Shown here: one piece after another, positions 55,376 to 63,202 of the stretch
How positions within the stretch are numbered: the stretch's first letter is position 1
Layout of the letters: each line of letters starts with the position of its first letter
Assembly: GCF_018917525.1 (NCBI RefSeq)
Contig: NZ_JAHLOS010000005.1
Span: 62,001-126,000, forward strand
Direction: 5' to 3'
Length of the DNA: 64,000 nt
From: Enterococcus raffinosus
Lineage (GTDB): Bacteria; Bacillota; Bacilli; Lactobacillales; Enterococcaceae
Position numbers and translations under genes: made by a program
Notes under the pieces: model-generated
Told to the model about the DNA's origin: nothing
Seen by the model: only the letters and a program-made list of their open reading frames with translations
Databases searched by the model: none

Positions 55376-55872
55376 CGTACTCTTCCCCTCTTAAAACCTA
55401 TATTTATATTAAAACAAATTATTTGAGTGTTTTTTCACAATTGTATTAAATTTAATCATATTCTAATAATACAGTTATTTTAAATAGCCCATTTTCATTA
55501 AACATAAATATTAATTTGATAACAAAAGCTATATAAACAGCTTTCATTCGATAAATTTATCAAATTTTCCAATAAATCATTTTTATAACTATCGTTTTTT
55601 AAATAACGATCAGAATTATTGTGGATAGAAATATAAAGCCCACCATTCAGTTATATTTAGTTCTATTTATTTTCTATAGAGAAACCCTTTATATAAGTAT
55701 GGTAGAACTATTTTAAAAACAAATTTTACTAAGAAAATCGGACAATAATATGGTGAGGAATCTCACATAGCAACGGTTGAATACTAAATAAAGTCCGATC
55801 ATCAACCTGAGATGATCGGACGTCTTTTTATAGCCTATTATTTGTACCTATTGTTTTCTAGCGGAAACAAAA
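55376..55872. other. AT-rich intergenic region
   Basis: Very AT-rich, with short dyads (ATCGTT/AACGAT, TGATAAATTTATCA) and the hairpin GTCCGATCATC/GATGATCGGAC at 55793-55821, a likely terminator for the PEBP gene. No gene seen. Confidence 0.5.
55793..55828. terminator. Terminator near the PEBP gene
   Basis: Perfect 11-bp stem with a 7-base loop. T-rich sequence on the plus side (GTCTTTTTA), weaker on the minus side. Confidence 0.65.
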
Positions 55873-56403
55873 CTATTTTACTTCTACTTCAAAATTCAAT
55901 ACCCCACGAGCCAACACATGCCCGAACATATTGAAGCCTAAAAAGGCAGGCGTAGAATCTTCGGGAATAGCCACTTCCTCTATATCTAATGCCCAAACGG
56001 TTAAGAAGTAGTGATGGACGCCATGTCCTTTTGGAGGTGCAGCACCGATATATTTTTTAGTACGCGCGTCGTTGGGAAGTTGAATAGCTCCTGATGGCAA
56101 TTTGGAATTATCTTTGTTTCCAGCGTCCTGAGGCAATTCATTCACTGCTGCAGGAATATTCGCTACTGCCCAGTGCCAAAAGCCAGAACCAGTTGGTGCA
56201 TCTGGGTCGTACAAAGTAACGACAAAACTCTTTGTTTCACTTGGTGCGCCAGTCCAGCTAACCTCTGGAGAAATATCTTCTCCACCTTCAATGCCAAAAT
56301 CACCAGACATAAATTTCACATCTGACAGTCTGCCCTCAACAATATCTTTGCTTGTTACGTCAAAAGACGGTACCTCTTGTAAGCCTAAAAATGGGTTGTT
56401 CAT
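55873..56403 (-). CDS. YbhB/YbcL-family PEBP-like protein
   Basis: 176 residues. EGGEDISPEVSWTGAPSETKSFVVTLYDPDAPTGSGFWHWAVANIP is the ligand-pocket block with the conserved DPDAP and HW. GAAPPKGHGVHHYFLTVWAL is the second PEBP signature. A Raf-kinase-inhibitor-like fold binding an anion; bacterial role unclear. GGAGGATGTACG precedes ATG at 56403. It diverges from alsS across a 24-bp inverted repeat. Confidence 0.92.
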   Translation of the reverse strand: MNNPFLGLQEVPSFDVTSKDIVEGRLSDVKFMSGDFGIEGGEDISPEVSWTGAPSETKSFVVTLYDPDAPTGSGFWHWAVANIPAAVNELPQDAGNKDNSKLPSGAIQLPNDARTKKYIGAAPPKGHGVHHYFLTVWALDIEEVAIPEDSTPAFLGFNMFGHVLARGVLNFEVEVK

Positions 56404-56462
56404 CGTACATCCTCCTAGTAATTTTTTTTAACGACATCAGACTAAACCCAGACAATTAAAAA

Positions 56463-56594
56463 GTAAATTAGGGAATTTTTTTATACCATTACTATTTCGC
56501 AAAAGATAAGAAAGAAATCTTCCATCTATTTTCTAAAACTATTTGCTTTTTTTGTTACAGCAAATTGGACGTATAAAAAAATTCCCTAATTTAC
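56463..56594. repeat. 24-bp perfect inverted repeat between the PEBP gene and alsS
   Basis: Arms at 56463-56486 (core AATTAGGGAATT) and 56571-56594 (core AATTCCCTAATT) are exact reverse complements over 24 bases, enclosing 84 bp. Each arm carries its own shorter dyad AAATT-AGGG-AATTT. Candidate paired operators or an invertible segment. Confidence 0.85.
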
Positions 56595-56705
56595 ATGTGT
56601 TTCTTTTGGGACTATAGTGCACGAGTAAGCTAATTTATTACCTTTACGATTGTCTCAGGTAATCCTAATAAACAACTTGCAAAAAAAATTTAGGAGCGAT
56701 TTATT

Positions 56706-58385
56706 ATGAATATGAATGGTGCAGATTTAATCGTAGATACACTTATTAAAAATGGTGTGAAATATGTTTTTCAATTACCTGGTGGTAAATTAGGACCTTT
56801 ATTGATGGCCTTGAAGAAACGCGAAGAGGAAATCGAAGTTGTTACAGTCAGACACGAACAAAATGCTGGTTTTATGGCTCAAGGAATTGGTCGTGTCACA
56901 GGCAAACCCGGTGTTGTCATGACCACCTCTGGTCCTGGCGCGTTAAATTTGGTGACTGCACTGGCTACAGCAACCTCAGACGGCGATCCTGTTTTAGCCA
57001 TTGCTGGTCAAGTCCCACAGGCTAAGCTATTGACGCCCTACCCTCAAAATCCAAATATTTCTGGAGTAATAAATGATGCGACAATCACTAAATATGCCAA
57101 AGAAATTGAACATACTGATGCCTTAGCTGATGAAGTAGCCAATGCCTATGTAGCAAGTGTTAATGGAAATCCTGGTGCTGTATTTATGGATATTCCCGGC
57201 AACATTTTACTTGCTGAAACTGCTAAAACGGGATTGGAATTTTCATCCTTGGTTGACCAATTAGAGAATACCGTCAGTGATGACGCAACTATAACTGCCG
57301 CTGCTGATAAGATCAAAGCAGCGAAACGTCCCGTTATTATCATTGGTGCTCGTGCTGATGACGAGGCTGCCGCAAAAGAAATCCAAGCCTTTATCAAAAA
57401 GACCGGAATTCCAGTAGTTGAAACCTTCCAAGCAACAGGCTTGCTAACGCGTGAATTTAAACAGAACTATGTCGGACGGGTTGGTTTATTCAATAATCTT
57501 CCTGGTGATGAATTGGTTTATAACAGTGATTTAGTGATTACTTTAGGTTTGAACTTAGTGGAATACTGGGCTTCAGTTTGGAATGCGGATAACAAAACAA
57601 TTATCGATATTGACACCGTTGTTGACTACTTGGATGAAACCTACATCCCTGATACATTGGTTTTAGGCAACATTGCAAAAAATTTGAAAAATATTACCGC
57701 TGCGATGGCTGAGCAGGATATTGCGAACGATTGGAAAGCAGTCATTCGGACCCTTCAGGAAAAATTAATGACCAAAAAACAAGTTCCTGCAGAAACGGCC
57801 GTTGATGCGCTACATCCTTTGGAAATTGTTAATTCTTTACAAAAAACAATCGACGCACATCCTGACACCACTGTAGTAATGGATGGCGGCAGTCATGAAG
57901 TTTGGATGGGCTCTTACCTTAATGTATATCAACCAAAACATTTCTTAATGTCTGATGGTGAACAAACCTTAGGTGTCGGTCTTCCGTGGGCGATTTCTGC
58001 TGCTTTGCTTCGCCCTGACGAAAAGATTTTATCTTCAGGTGGTGACGGCAGCTTCATGTTCTCTTCTCAGGAATTGGCAACAGTTGCCCACTATCATTTG
58101 AATATTGTCCAAGTTATCTGGGTAGATAAGGAATACAACATGGTTGAATTTCAACAGGAACTTGATTATGACGGACAAGAAGAAGGCGTCGACATTGACT
58201 ACATCGGCTATAAAGAAATGGCCGAAAGCTACGGCATCAAAGCGACTCGCGTTCGTTCAAAAGAAGCACTGGATGCAGCCCTGATGGAAGCTTATGCTTC
58301 AACGGAACCTATGGTGATTGAAATGATTGAAGATAACCGTGAAAATATCCATTTGCGTGACAAAGCAGAATTAAAAAAGTATTAA
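56706..58385 (+). CDS. alsS: Acetolactate synthase, catabolic
   Basis: 559 residues, ThDP enzyme that joins two pyruvates to acetolactate, the first step to acetoin or diacetyl. VFQLPGGKLGPLLMAL, VTVRHEQNAGFMAQGIGRVTGKPGVVMTTSGPGALNLVT (with the catalytic Glu of RHEQNA) and the ThDP-magnesium motif GGDGSFMFSSQELATVAHYHLNIVQVIWVDKEYNMV are present. The lack of a regulatory subunit gene and the FAD-independent type fit AlsS. The usual partner alsD is not adjacent. TTTAGGAG precedes ATG at 56706. Ends before a strong terminator. Confidence 0.95.
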   Translation: MNMNGADLIVDTLIKNGVKYVFQLPGGKLGPLLMALKKREEEIEVVTVRHEQNAGFMAQGIGRVTGKPGVVMTTSGPGALNLVTALATATSDGDPVLAIAGQVPQAKLLTPYPQNPNISGVINDATITKYAKEIEHTDALADEVANAYVASVNGNPGAVFMDIPGNILLAETAKTGLEFSSLVDQLENTVSDDATITAAADKIKAAKRPVIIIGARADDEAAAKEIQAFIKKTGIPVVETFQATGLLTREFKQNYVGRVGLFNNLPGDELVYNSDLVITLGLNLVEYWASVWNADNKTIIDIDTVVDYLDETYIPDTLVLGNIAKNLKNITAAMAEQDIANDWKAVIRTLQEKLMTKKQVPAETAVDALHPLEIVNSLQKTIDAHPDTTVVMDGGSHEVWMGSYLNVYQPKHFLMSDGEQTLGVGLPWAISAALLRPDEKILSSGGDGSFMFSSQELATVAHYHLNIVQVIWVDKEYNMVEFQQELDYDGQEEGVDIDYIGYKEMAESYGIKATRVRSKEALDAALMEAYASTEPMVIEMIEDNRENIHLRDKAELKKY

Positions 58386-58789
58386 AATGAATTGTCCCTT
58401 TATCTCATGAGATTTGTAAAGCTGGGGTTTTACTATAAACCACTAAAAAATCCAGTATTTCGTAGCTCCTAAAATCTATGGAGAAAACGAATTACTGGAT
58501 TTTTTTATCTTTTTTTTAATCCTCTAGAAGATTCGTGAATATAACAAAGAATAATTGTAATCATTTGGTTGGCTTTTTTCTTAATTTTAGATAAAAATCT
58601 GGGTATTCTTTTCGGCTCTATGTTATTTCGTGAGAGTGTTTTCTCCCACAGAATCGCATTCCTCCACTAAAGATTTTTATATTTTAGTTGCAATCAAATT
58701 TTTGGTGTGTAAATCTCGTGGAAATAGGCGTATGTTGTTGGTGTAGATATCTCAACAAAGAATCATTCTAAATGAAAGGGGGAAACCAT
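58386..58789. other. Intergenic region with the alsS terminator
   Basis: Terminator at 58445-58506; beyond it AT-rich sequence with no gene seen, then the ribosome site of the 58790 gene. Confidence 0.5.
58445..58506 (+). terminator. Terminator of alsS
   Basis: AAAAAATCCAGTA pairs with TACTGGATTTTTTT, with an inner TTCGT/ACGAA and CTCC/GGAG pairing. T-run on the plus strand. Confidence 0.85.
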
Positions 58790-59173
58790 TTGCACGAGTA
58801 TGGCATCACGAATAAAAAACTGTTTACGCTGTCACGGAAAACAGTCGAAAAACGAATTCGTAAGTTTTATCATGAGACAAAAGATGGCACGGCCACCATC
58901 GAAATGTTGATTGCATTACAAGTCCGAGCAGAACTCTGCGAATCAGAATTCAAAAGTGTTCTGAGAGGATTAGCGAACTACATTTTCCTAAAAACTCGCT
59001 CGACTGCCGCGATGCGTCGCTATTATATTTATTTTACTGATTATTTCGGAAAGAAAGAATGGCAATTATTATCTGCAAAATTATTCCCAGCGCAAACCTT
59101 TGGCGCTGAAGAAACTGAGCAATCATCGAATCAAATTACCGAAGAACCGTTAATAGGATTCGCAGAATCATGA
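58790..59173 (+). CDS. Conserved small protein, unknown, upstream of the DUF2922-like gene
   Basis: 127 residues from TTG at 58790, with AAAGGGGGA six bases upstream; the ATG at 58772 precedes that site. Mostly helical and basic (LSRKTVEKRIRKFYHETKDG..RAELCESEFKSVLRGLANYIFLKTRS) with a polar tail. No family recognised. Its position 57 bp before a DUF2922-like gene suggests a shared transcript. Confidence 0.6.
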   Translation: MHEYGITNKKLFTLSRKTVEKRIRKFYHETKDGTATIEMLIALQVRAELCESEFKSVLRGLANYIFLKTRSTAAMRRYYIYFTDYFGKKEWQLLSAKLFPAQTFGAEETEQSSNQITEEPLIGFAES

Positions 59174-59230
59174 AGGTGATTCTCAGTCCAAGTGAAGAAA
59201 AAATGAAAAACGAAAGAAAGGAAACCAAAA

Positions 59231-59911
59231 ATGAAAACGATTACTTTAGATGCGGAATTTGCCGACGGCATTGGCAAATCCCATCATTTCAAATTTAAAC
59301 ATTTTGATCCCACCAAAACGGCGGATCAAGTCAAAAAAGCATTAACCAAATTAACCAAGATCGGTCTGTTTGAAAAAGACGGGGTCGCTCTATTCAAAGA
59401 AGTCTTGCGGGCAAAAATGATCGTAAAAGAAGTCCGTACGATCTTTGATGATAAAGAAGAAAGCGAAAAACCAGCCAATGATCCAATGAGTGTCATGATG
59501 GAGGAAACTAATACTCAGCCAGTAATGACAGCGACTCCTGTGAAAGAGGATCCACAGCCGAGGTCTGTCAAAAATACAGGAGAAATCCGCTTTCCAGAGG
59601 ATTTCACCATTACCGAAGAGCAGCCAAAACCGGGCTGGTTGATCAAAACAATCCAGCTGCCAGTGGGTGTGAACCCGCAGGATATCAGTGAAAATCAAGC
59701 CATGATGATGATCATGTCTTGTCTACCAGCCGGTGTCACCGTGGAGGATCTTGCAGTAGACGAGCAAGCAACGCCAGTGAAGCTGATTATTACGGCGAAA
59801 TACGAGGAGGAAGCGGAAGAATCAATAGCCTCCGCAAACAAGGAATCTCCGCCGGAAAAACCTAAGAAGAAACGAAAACGACTGCTCAATCGTATGCGCA
59901 AACGAGAATAA
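59231..59911 (+). CDS. DUF2922-like protein with long basic tail
   Basis: 226 residues. The first 75 (TITLDAEFADGIGKSHHFKFKHFDPTKTADQVKKALTKLTKIGLFEKDG..KMIVKEVRTIF) fit the small DUF2922 fold. The middle is low complexity; a second folded segment (GWLIKTIQLPVGVNPQDISENQAMMMIMSCLPAGVTVEDLAVDEQATPVKLIITAKYEEE) follows, and the end KKKRKRLLNRMRKRE is strongly basic, so nucleic-acid or membrane contact is possible. AAGAAAGGAAACC precedes the ATG. Function unknown. Confidence 0.65.
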   Translation: MKTITLDAEFADGIGKSHHFKFKHFDPTKTADQVKKALTKLTKIGLFEKDGVALFKEVLRAKMIVKEVRTIFDDKEESEKPANDPMSVMMEETNTQPVMTATPVKEDPQPRSVKNTGEIRFPEDFTITEEQPKPGWLIKTIQLPVGVNPQDISENQAMMMIMSCLPAGVTVEDLAVDEQATPVKLIITAKYEEEAEESIASANKESPPEKPKKKRKRLLNRMRKRE

Positions 59912-59996
59912 GCAGCCGAGTTCCACCTCATCAAAAAAATCCAACGTTGGGATGAGACGGAGTAGTTCGTGATTAAAAAATTGAGCCTAAATTTTA

Positions 59997-60018
59997 AGCC
60001 CGCAAAAGCTGCGGGCTA
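59997..60018 (+). terminator. Hairpin after the DUF2922-like gene
   Basis: AGCCCGCA and TGCGGGCT pair around a short loop, followed by ATTTGTCC on the plus strand. A weak terminator. Confidence 0.5.
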
Positions 60019-60157
60019 TTTGTCCTGTCTAAAGTCAAAGTAATGACGGTAGGTATAATTAGCCTACTCTTTAAAGATTTCAGAGATACTGTCTTTCCAA
60101 ATGAACGATAACATTTTCTGACGACTAGCTTTTTAAACGCTTAAAGCACTTTTTTGT

Positions 60158-60925
60158 TTACCTTCCCTGTCTGATCAATTGTATTAATGGATTCAAGAAA
60201 GTTAAGGCATAAAACATTGAGAGAAAGATTCCATAAAGAAGTGTAAATAGAAAGCCATCTCGCCGATTTTTACTAATGCTAAAATGATCCACCAGCTTTT
60301 TCACAAACGTTCTTGAATGCAGCAAGTCCCATGTATTGAAGCGAATGTAACGCCCTAAATAAATTCCAAAGCTCAATAATAGGAAGATCAGCCACGTTAG
60401 TATCCAAAATAATGGCGTGTTAATCTGATTAATATTGGGCGGGTCAATATAGATGATTACTAAGAATTGAAGCAATAGAATATTCAGTGCTGTATTTAGC
60501 ACGCCCGAGATGGCTAAGCTTAGTACAGAAATAATGTCATACCAAATCGGCACTTCCACTTTGTCCACTTCTCGATGGGTCAAATTCAATTCTGTGATCA
60601 AATAGCCAGAATTCGGCAGAAATAAGAACCAGGCGATCAAACCGATAACTAGTACGGCTAAAGAAATACTGGTAACCAGATTACTCTGAAGAACGGCCCC
60701 TAGCCAAGAAATAAACAGTTGAATGAGAATCGTACCCACCAAAATGACCACTGGAATAAGCGAAAGCTTGAAATTATGGACCATTGGTTTAAACAGTTTT
60801 GTGTGAAACAAGCGTGGGCGAATCACGATCGTCCCAATCGCAAATAAATTGAATAAAATGGTAACTACTAGTATTACGGACAAAATATCACTCCACATTT
60901 TTCTTTTTACTTCTGTAATAATCAA
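60158..60925 (-). CDS. DUF1361 membrane protein
   Basis: 255 residues, seven predicted membrane helices. The family blocks FLPNSGYLITELNLTH, VPIWYDIISVLSLAISGVL and GIYLGRYIRFNTWDLL are present. No function established for DUF1361. The start is TTG or another codon near 60925, or ATG at 60898 (MWSDIL); no clear ribosome site decides between them. Monocistronic. Confidence 0.85.
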   Translation of the reverse strand: MIITEVKRKMWSDILSVILVVTILFNLFAIGTIVIRPRLFHTKLFKPMVHNFKLSLIPVVILVGTILIQLFISWLGAVLQSNLVTSISLAVLVIGLIAWFLFLPNSGYLITELNLTHREVDKVEVPIWYDIISVLSLAISGVLNTALNILLLQFLVIIYIDPPNINQINTPLFWILTWLIFLLLSFGIYLGRYIRFNTWDLLHSRTFVKKLVDHFSISKNRRDGFLFTLLYGIFLSMFYALTFLNPLIQLIRQGR

Positions 60926-61282
60926 GACTAAAATTTTTGAGTAGTAGCTCTAAAATACGTTGGCATTGAAATACAAACAACCTCGTAAATTCAAGTACAA
61001 ATATCATATCATAGAGTATCGTCATGGTACTAATTTTTCAATTCGTATAGTTGTTCAAAAAAATCTTCTCTTCCCCTGTAAAAATACGTTCATTCAAGTA
61101 TGTTGATAGTGTAAATCGACTAGGCAAGCTATTGGGAAACGCTTCTTTCCAATAGCTTGCCTAGTCCAAGGGCTTATTTATTATTTCATTTTAACCACAG
61201 CGAGTTCGGTCCTTTTTTGATAAGACAGGATATACTAGACTACAAACCGTACGCCGCATCAAACATACCCGTAGTCTCCCCC
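60926..61282. other. Intergenic region with a long hairpin
   Basis: Contains the 18-bp hairpin at 61118-61166. No gene seen. Confidence 0.5.
61118..61166. repeat. Perfect 18-bp hairpin without a T-run
   Basis: GACTAGGCAAGCTATTGG (61118-61135) and its exact reverse complement (61149-61166), 13-base loop. Sequence after either arm is not T-rich, so not an ordinary terminator. Confidence 0.8.
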
Positions 61283-62611
61283 TTACTTCAACACATCATT
61301 CAATGCTTCACTCATCGTTGGATGGGTGTAGATTTGATCTCTCAGCATAGTATAAGGCAAGTTGCCCTTCATCGCCAAAGTGATTAAGTTAATTACCTCA
61401 TGTGATTCTTCTGCATAAATGGACGCACCAAGGATTCGGTCGGTGTTGGGATCAACCAGCACCTTGAACATTCCTTTTGGATCTTCTAAGACATTGGCCT
61501 TTGGAACTGCTGCCGACATGAATTGAAACAGCTTGTATTCGATTCCTTTAGCTTGTGCAGTTTTTTCTGTTAAACCAACATTTGATAACGGCGGAGTAAT
61601 AAAAACACTGTATGGGACCAATGTTCGATCCTTCAGTGAACGATTCTTGTCACCATCTAATTGATCCAAAATAATTCGGTAATCATCCAATGAAACATAG
61701 GTAAACTGAGGGCCGCCTTTCACATCACCAATCGCCCAAACATTTGGAGCGTCTGTGCGTAAATAGTCATCAACGACTACTTCACTGCGATCGGTGACTT
61801 TTACATCTGTATTCTCCAAACCTAAACCAGCAATATTCGGTTTACGTCCAGTTGCGGCTAAAATATTCGCAGCTTTAACTGTTTGTACTCTGCCATTTTC
61901 AGTGAAGCTTACTTCTGCATAATCCGCCTGATCCTTCACCTCATTGACTGACACACCTAAATGAAAGTCAATTCCTTGTGCAGTCAGGTCGTTAAAGATC
62001 AACTCGGAGATATCATCGTCTTCACGAGGCAAGAATTTTTCTTTCGCATCTAATACAATCACTTTTGAGCCATAATTCGCAAACATCGAAGCAAATTCCA
62101 ATCCGATATAGCCTGCCCCGATGATTACGAGTGTGTCTGGCAATTTTTCCAAATCCATCGCTTGCGTGGAATCAATCATATAGGCGCTGTCAGCAAGCCC
62201 CTTAATCGGTAAAATAATCGGCGTAGCCCCCGTATTAATGAAGATTCGTTCCCCTTCAACTTGTTGCGTTTTGCCATCATTTTCCACTTCCAATACATGA
62301 TTCGATACAAAACGGGCTGTTCCATCCATTACCGTTCCTGTTGGTTCATCCGCGATCATATGATAATTCTTGTTTCTTAATTTTCCGGTTAGCGTCTCCT
62401 TGATGGCGACACCTTTGGTAAACGCGGTCCCCTTTTCTCCATTTAGAATCATGGATTTTGATGGAATACAGCCGATATTAATGCAGGTTCCGCCATACAT
62501 TCGAGTAGATTTTTCGATCACTAAGACGCTCTCGCCTCGACTAGCCAAGGTTTTGGCTAATGTTTTTCCGCCTTTTCCAAAACCGACGATGATATTTTTA
62601 TATTGTTCCAT
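61283..62611 (-). CDS. RclA/Har-type pyridine nucleotide-disulfide oxidoreductase
   Basis: 442 residues, FAD-dependent, with redox pair in GGTCINIGCIPSKS (Cys-x4-Cys). The start MEQYKNIIVGFGKGGKTLAKTLA is close to RclA and to the streptococcal hypothiocyanous acid reductase. Visible are the NAD site VIIGAGYIGLEFASMFANYG and the dimer block PLSNVGLTEKTAQAKG. It would reduce HOSCN or similar oxidants with NADPH. ATG at 62611 follows GGAGGAATGAAG; the longer frame is discarded. Next to a MerR regulator and an SDR. Confidence 0.85.
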   Translation of the reverse strand: MEQYKNIIVGFGKGGKTLAKTLASRGESVLVIEKSTRMYGGTCINIGCIPSKSMILNGEKGTAFTKGVAIKETLTGKLRNKNYHMIADEPTGTVMDGTARFVSNHVLEVENDGKTQQVEGERIFINTGATPIILPIKGLADSAYMIDSTQAMDLEKLPDTLVIIGAGYIGLEFASMFANYGSKVIVLDAKEKFLPREDDDISELIFNDLTAQGIDFHLGVSVNEVKDQADYAEVSFTENGRVQTVKAANILAATGRKPNIAGLGLENTDVKVTDRSEVVVDDYLRTDAPNVWAIGDVKGGPQFTYVSLDDYRIILDQLDGDKNRSLKDRTLVPYSVFITPPLSNVGLTEKTAQAKGIEYKLFQFMSAAVPKANVLEDPKGMFKVLVDPNTDRILGASIYAEESHEVINLITLAMKGNLPYTMLRDQIYTHPTMSEALNDVLK

Positions 62612-62778
62612 CTTCATTCCTCCAAAAAACTTCTGCAGTTTACAACTGAAGCATACTACGTAACATTTTTTAAGTGAAATAACTTGCATAACAATACTAT
62701 CAAATGAATGATCAGTGAGGATTTCAAACGACTGATTCTCGACAACTGTTGTTAATAAAAAGCCGAACTGAAGGATTT

Positions 62779-63129
62779 TTACAGCTTATTTACGGTCAAA
62801 TAAGTAATTTTCTCTTCTAAAAATTTATCGGTATTTTCTAACCTTTTTATTTCATTTTGAATTGTTTTTCGATAGTCAATTAAATAATTTACTCGTTCCT
62901 GCATGCTCGTATTTCGAATACCAACTAAGCTTTTGACGGGAATACCAATTTCACGAATTAGAATAATCACTTTGATCCAATCCAAATCATCTTCGGTATA
63001 ACGACGATAACCATGATCATCTCGCGATATAGGACCGATGATGTCATTTTTTTCATAATAGCGTAAAGCGGCTTTTGAAATACCTGTCCGTTGTGCGGCT
63101 TGTTCTGCTGAATAATCGTGCGGTTTCAT
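62779..63129 (-). CDS. MerR-family transcriptional regulator
   Basis: 116 residues from ATG at 63129 (AAGGGGAATTTTC before it). The N-terminal winged helix DYSAEQAAQRTGISKAALRYYEKNDIIGPISRDDHGYRRYTEDDLDWIKVIILIREIGIPV is canonical MerR. The coiled-coil dimer helix follows (INEIKRLENTDKFLEEKITYL). No C-terminal effector domain and no cysteines, so the signal is not metal by cysteine. It is divergent from the SDR gene with a 19-bp-spacer promoter between them, the expected target. Confidence 0.92.
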   Translation of the reverse strand: MKPHDYSAEQAAQRTGISKAALRYYEKNDIIGPISRDDHGYRRYTEDDLDWIKVIILIREIGIPVKSLVGIRNTSMQERVNYLIDYRKTIQNEIKRLENTDKFLEEKITYLTVNKL

Positions 63130-63140
63130 GAAAATTCCCC

Positions 63141-63171
63141 TTGCTATAAAGTTTGCTTTATAGTTTACAAT
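63141..63171 (+). promoter_or_regulatory. MerR-type promoter of the SDR gene
   Basis: TTGCTA (63141-63146), a 19-base spacer, TACAAT (63166-63171). The dyad CTATAAAG-TTTG-CTTTATAG fills the spacer. A minus-strand TTGTAA-N16-TATAGC promoter for the MerR gene overlaps it, so autoregulation is likely. Confidence 0.8.
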
Positions 63172-63202
63172 CATTTAAACCTAAAAACAAGGAGACTTTC
63201 AA

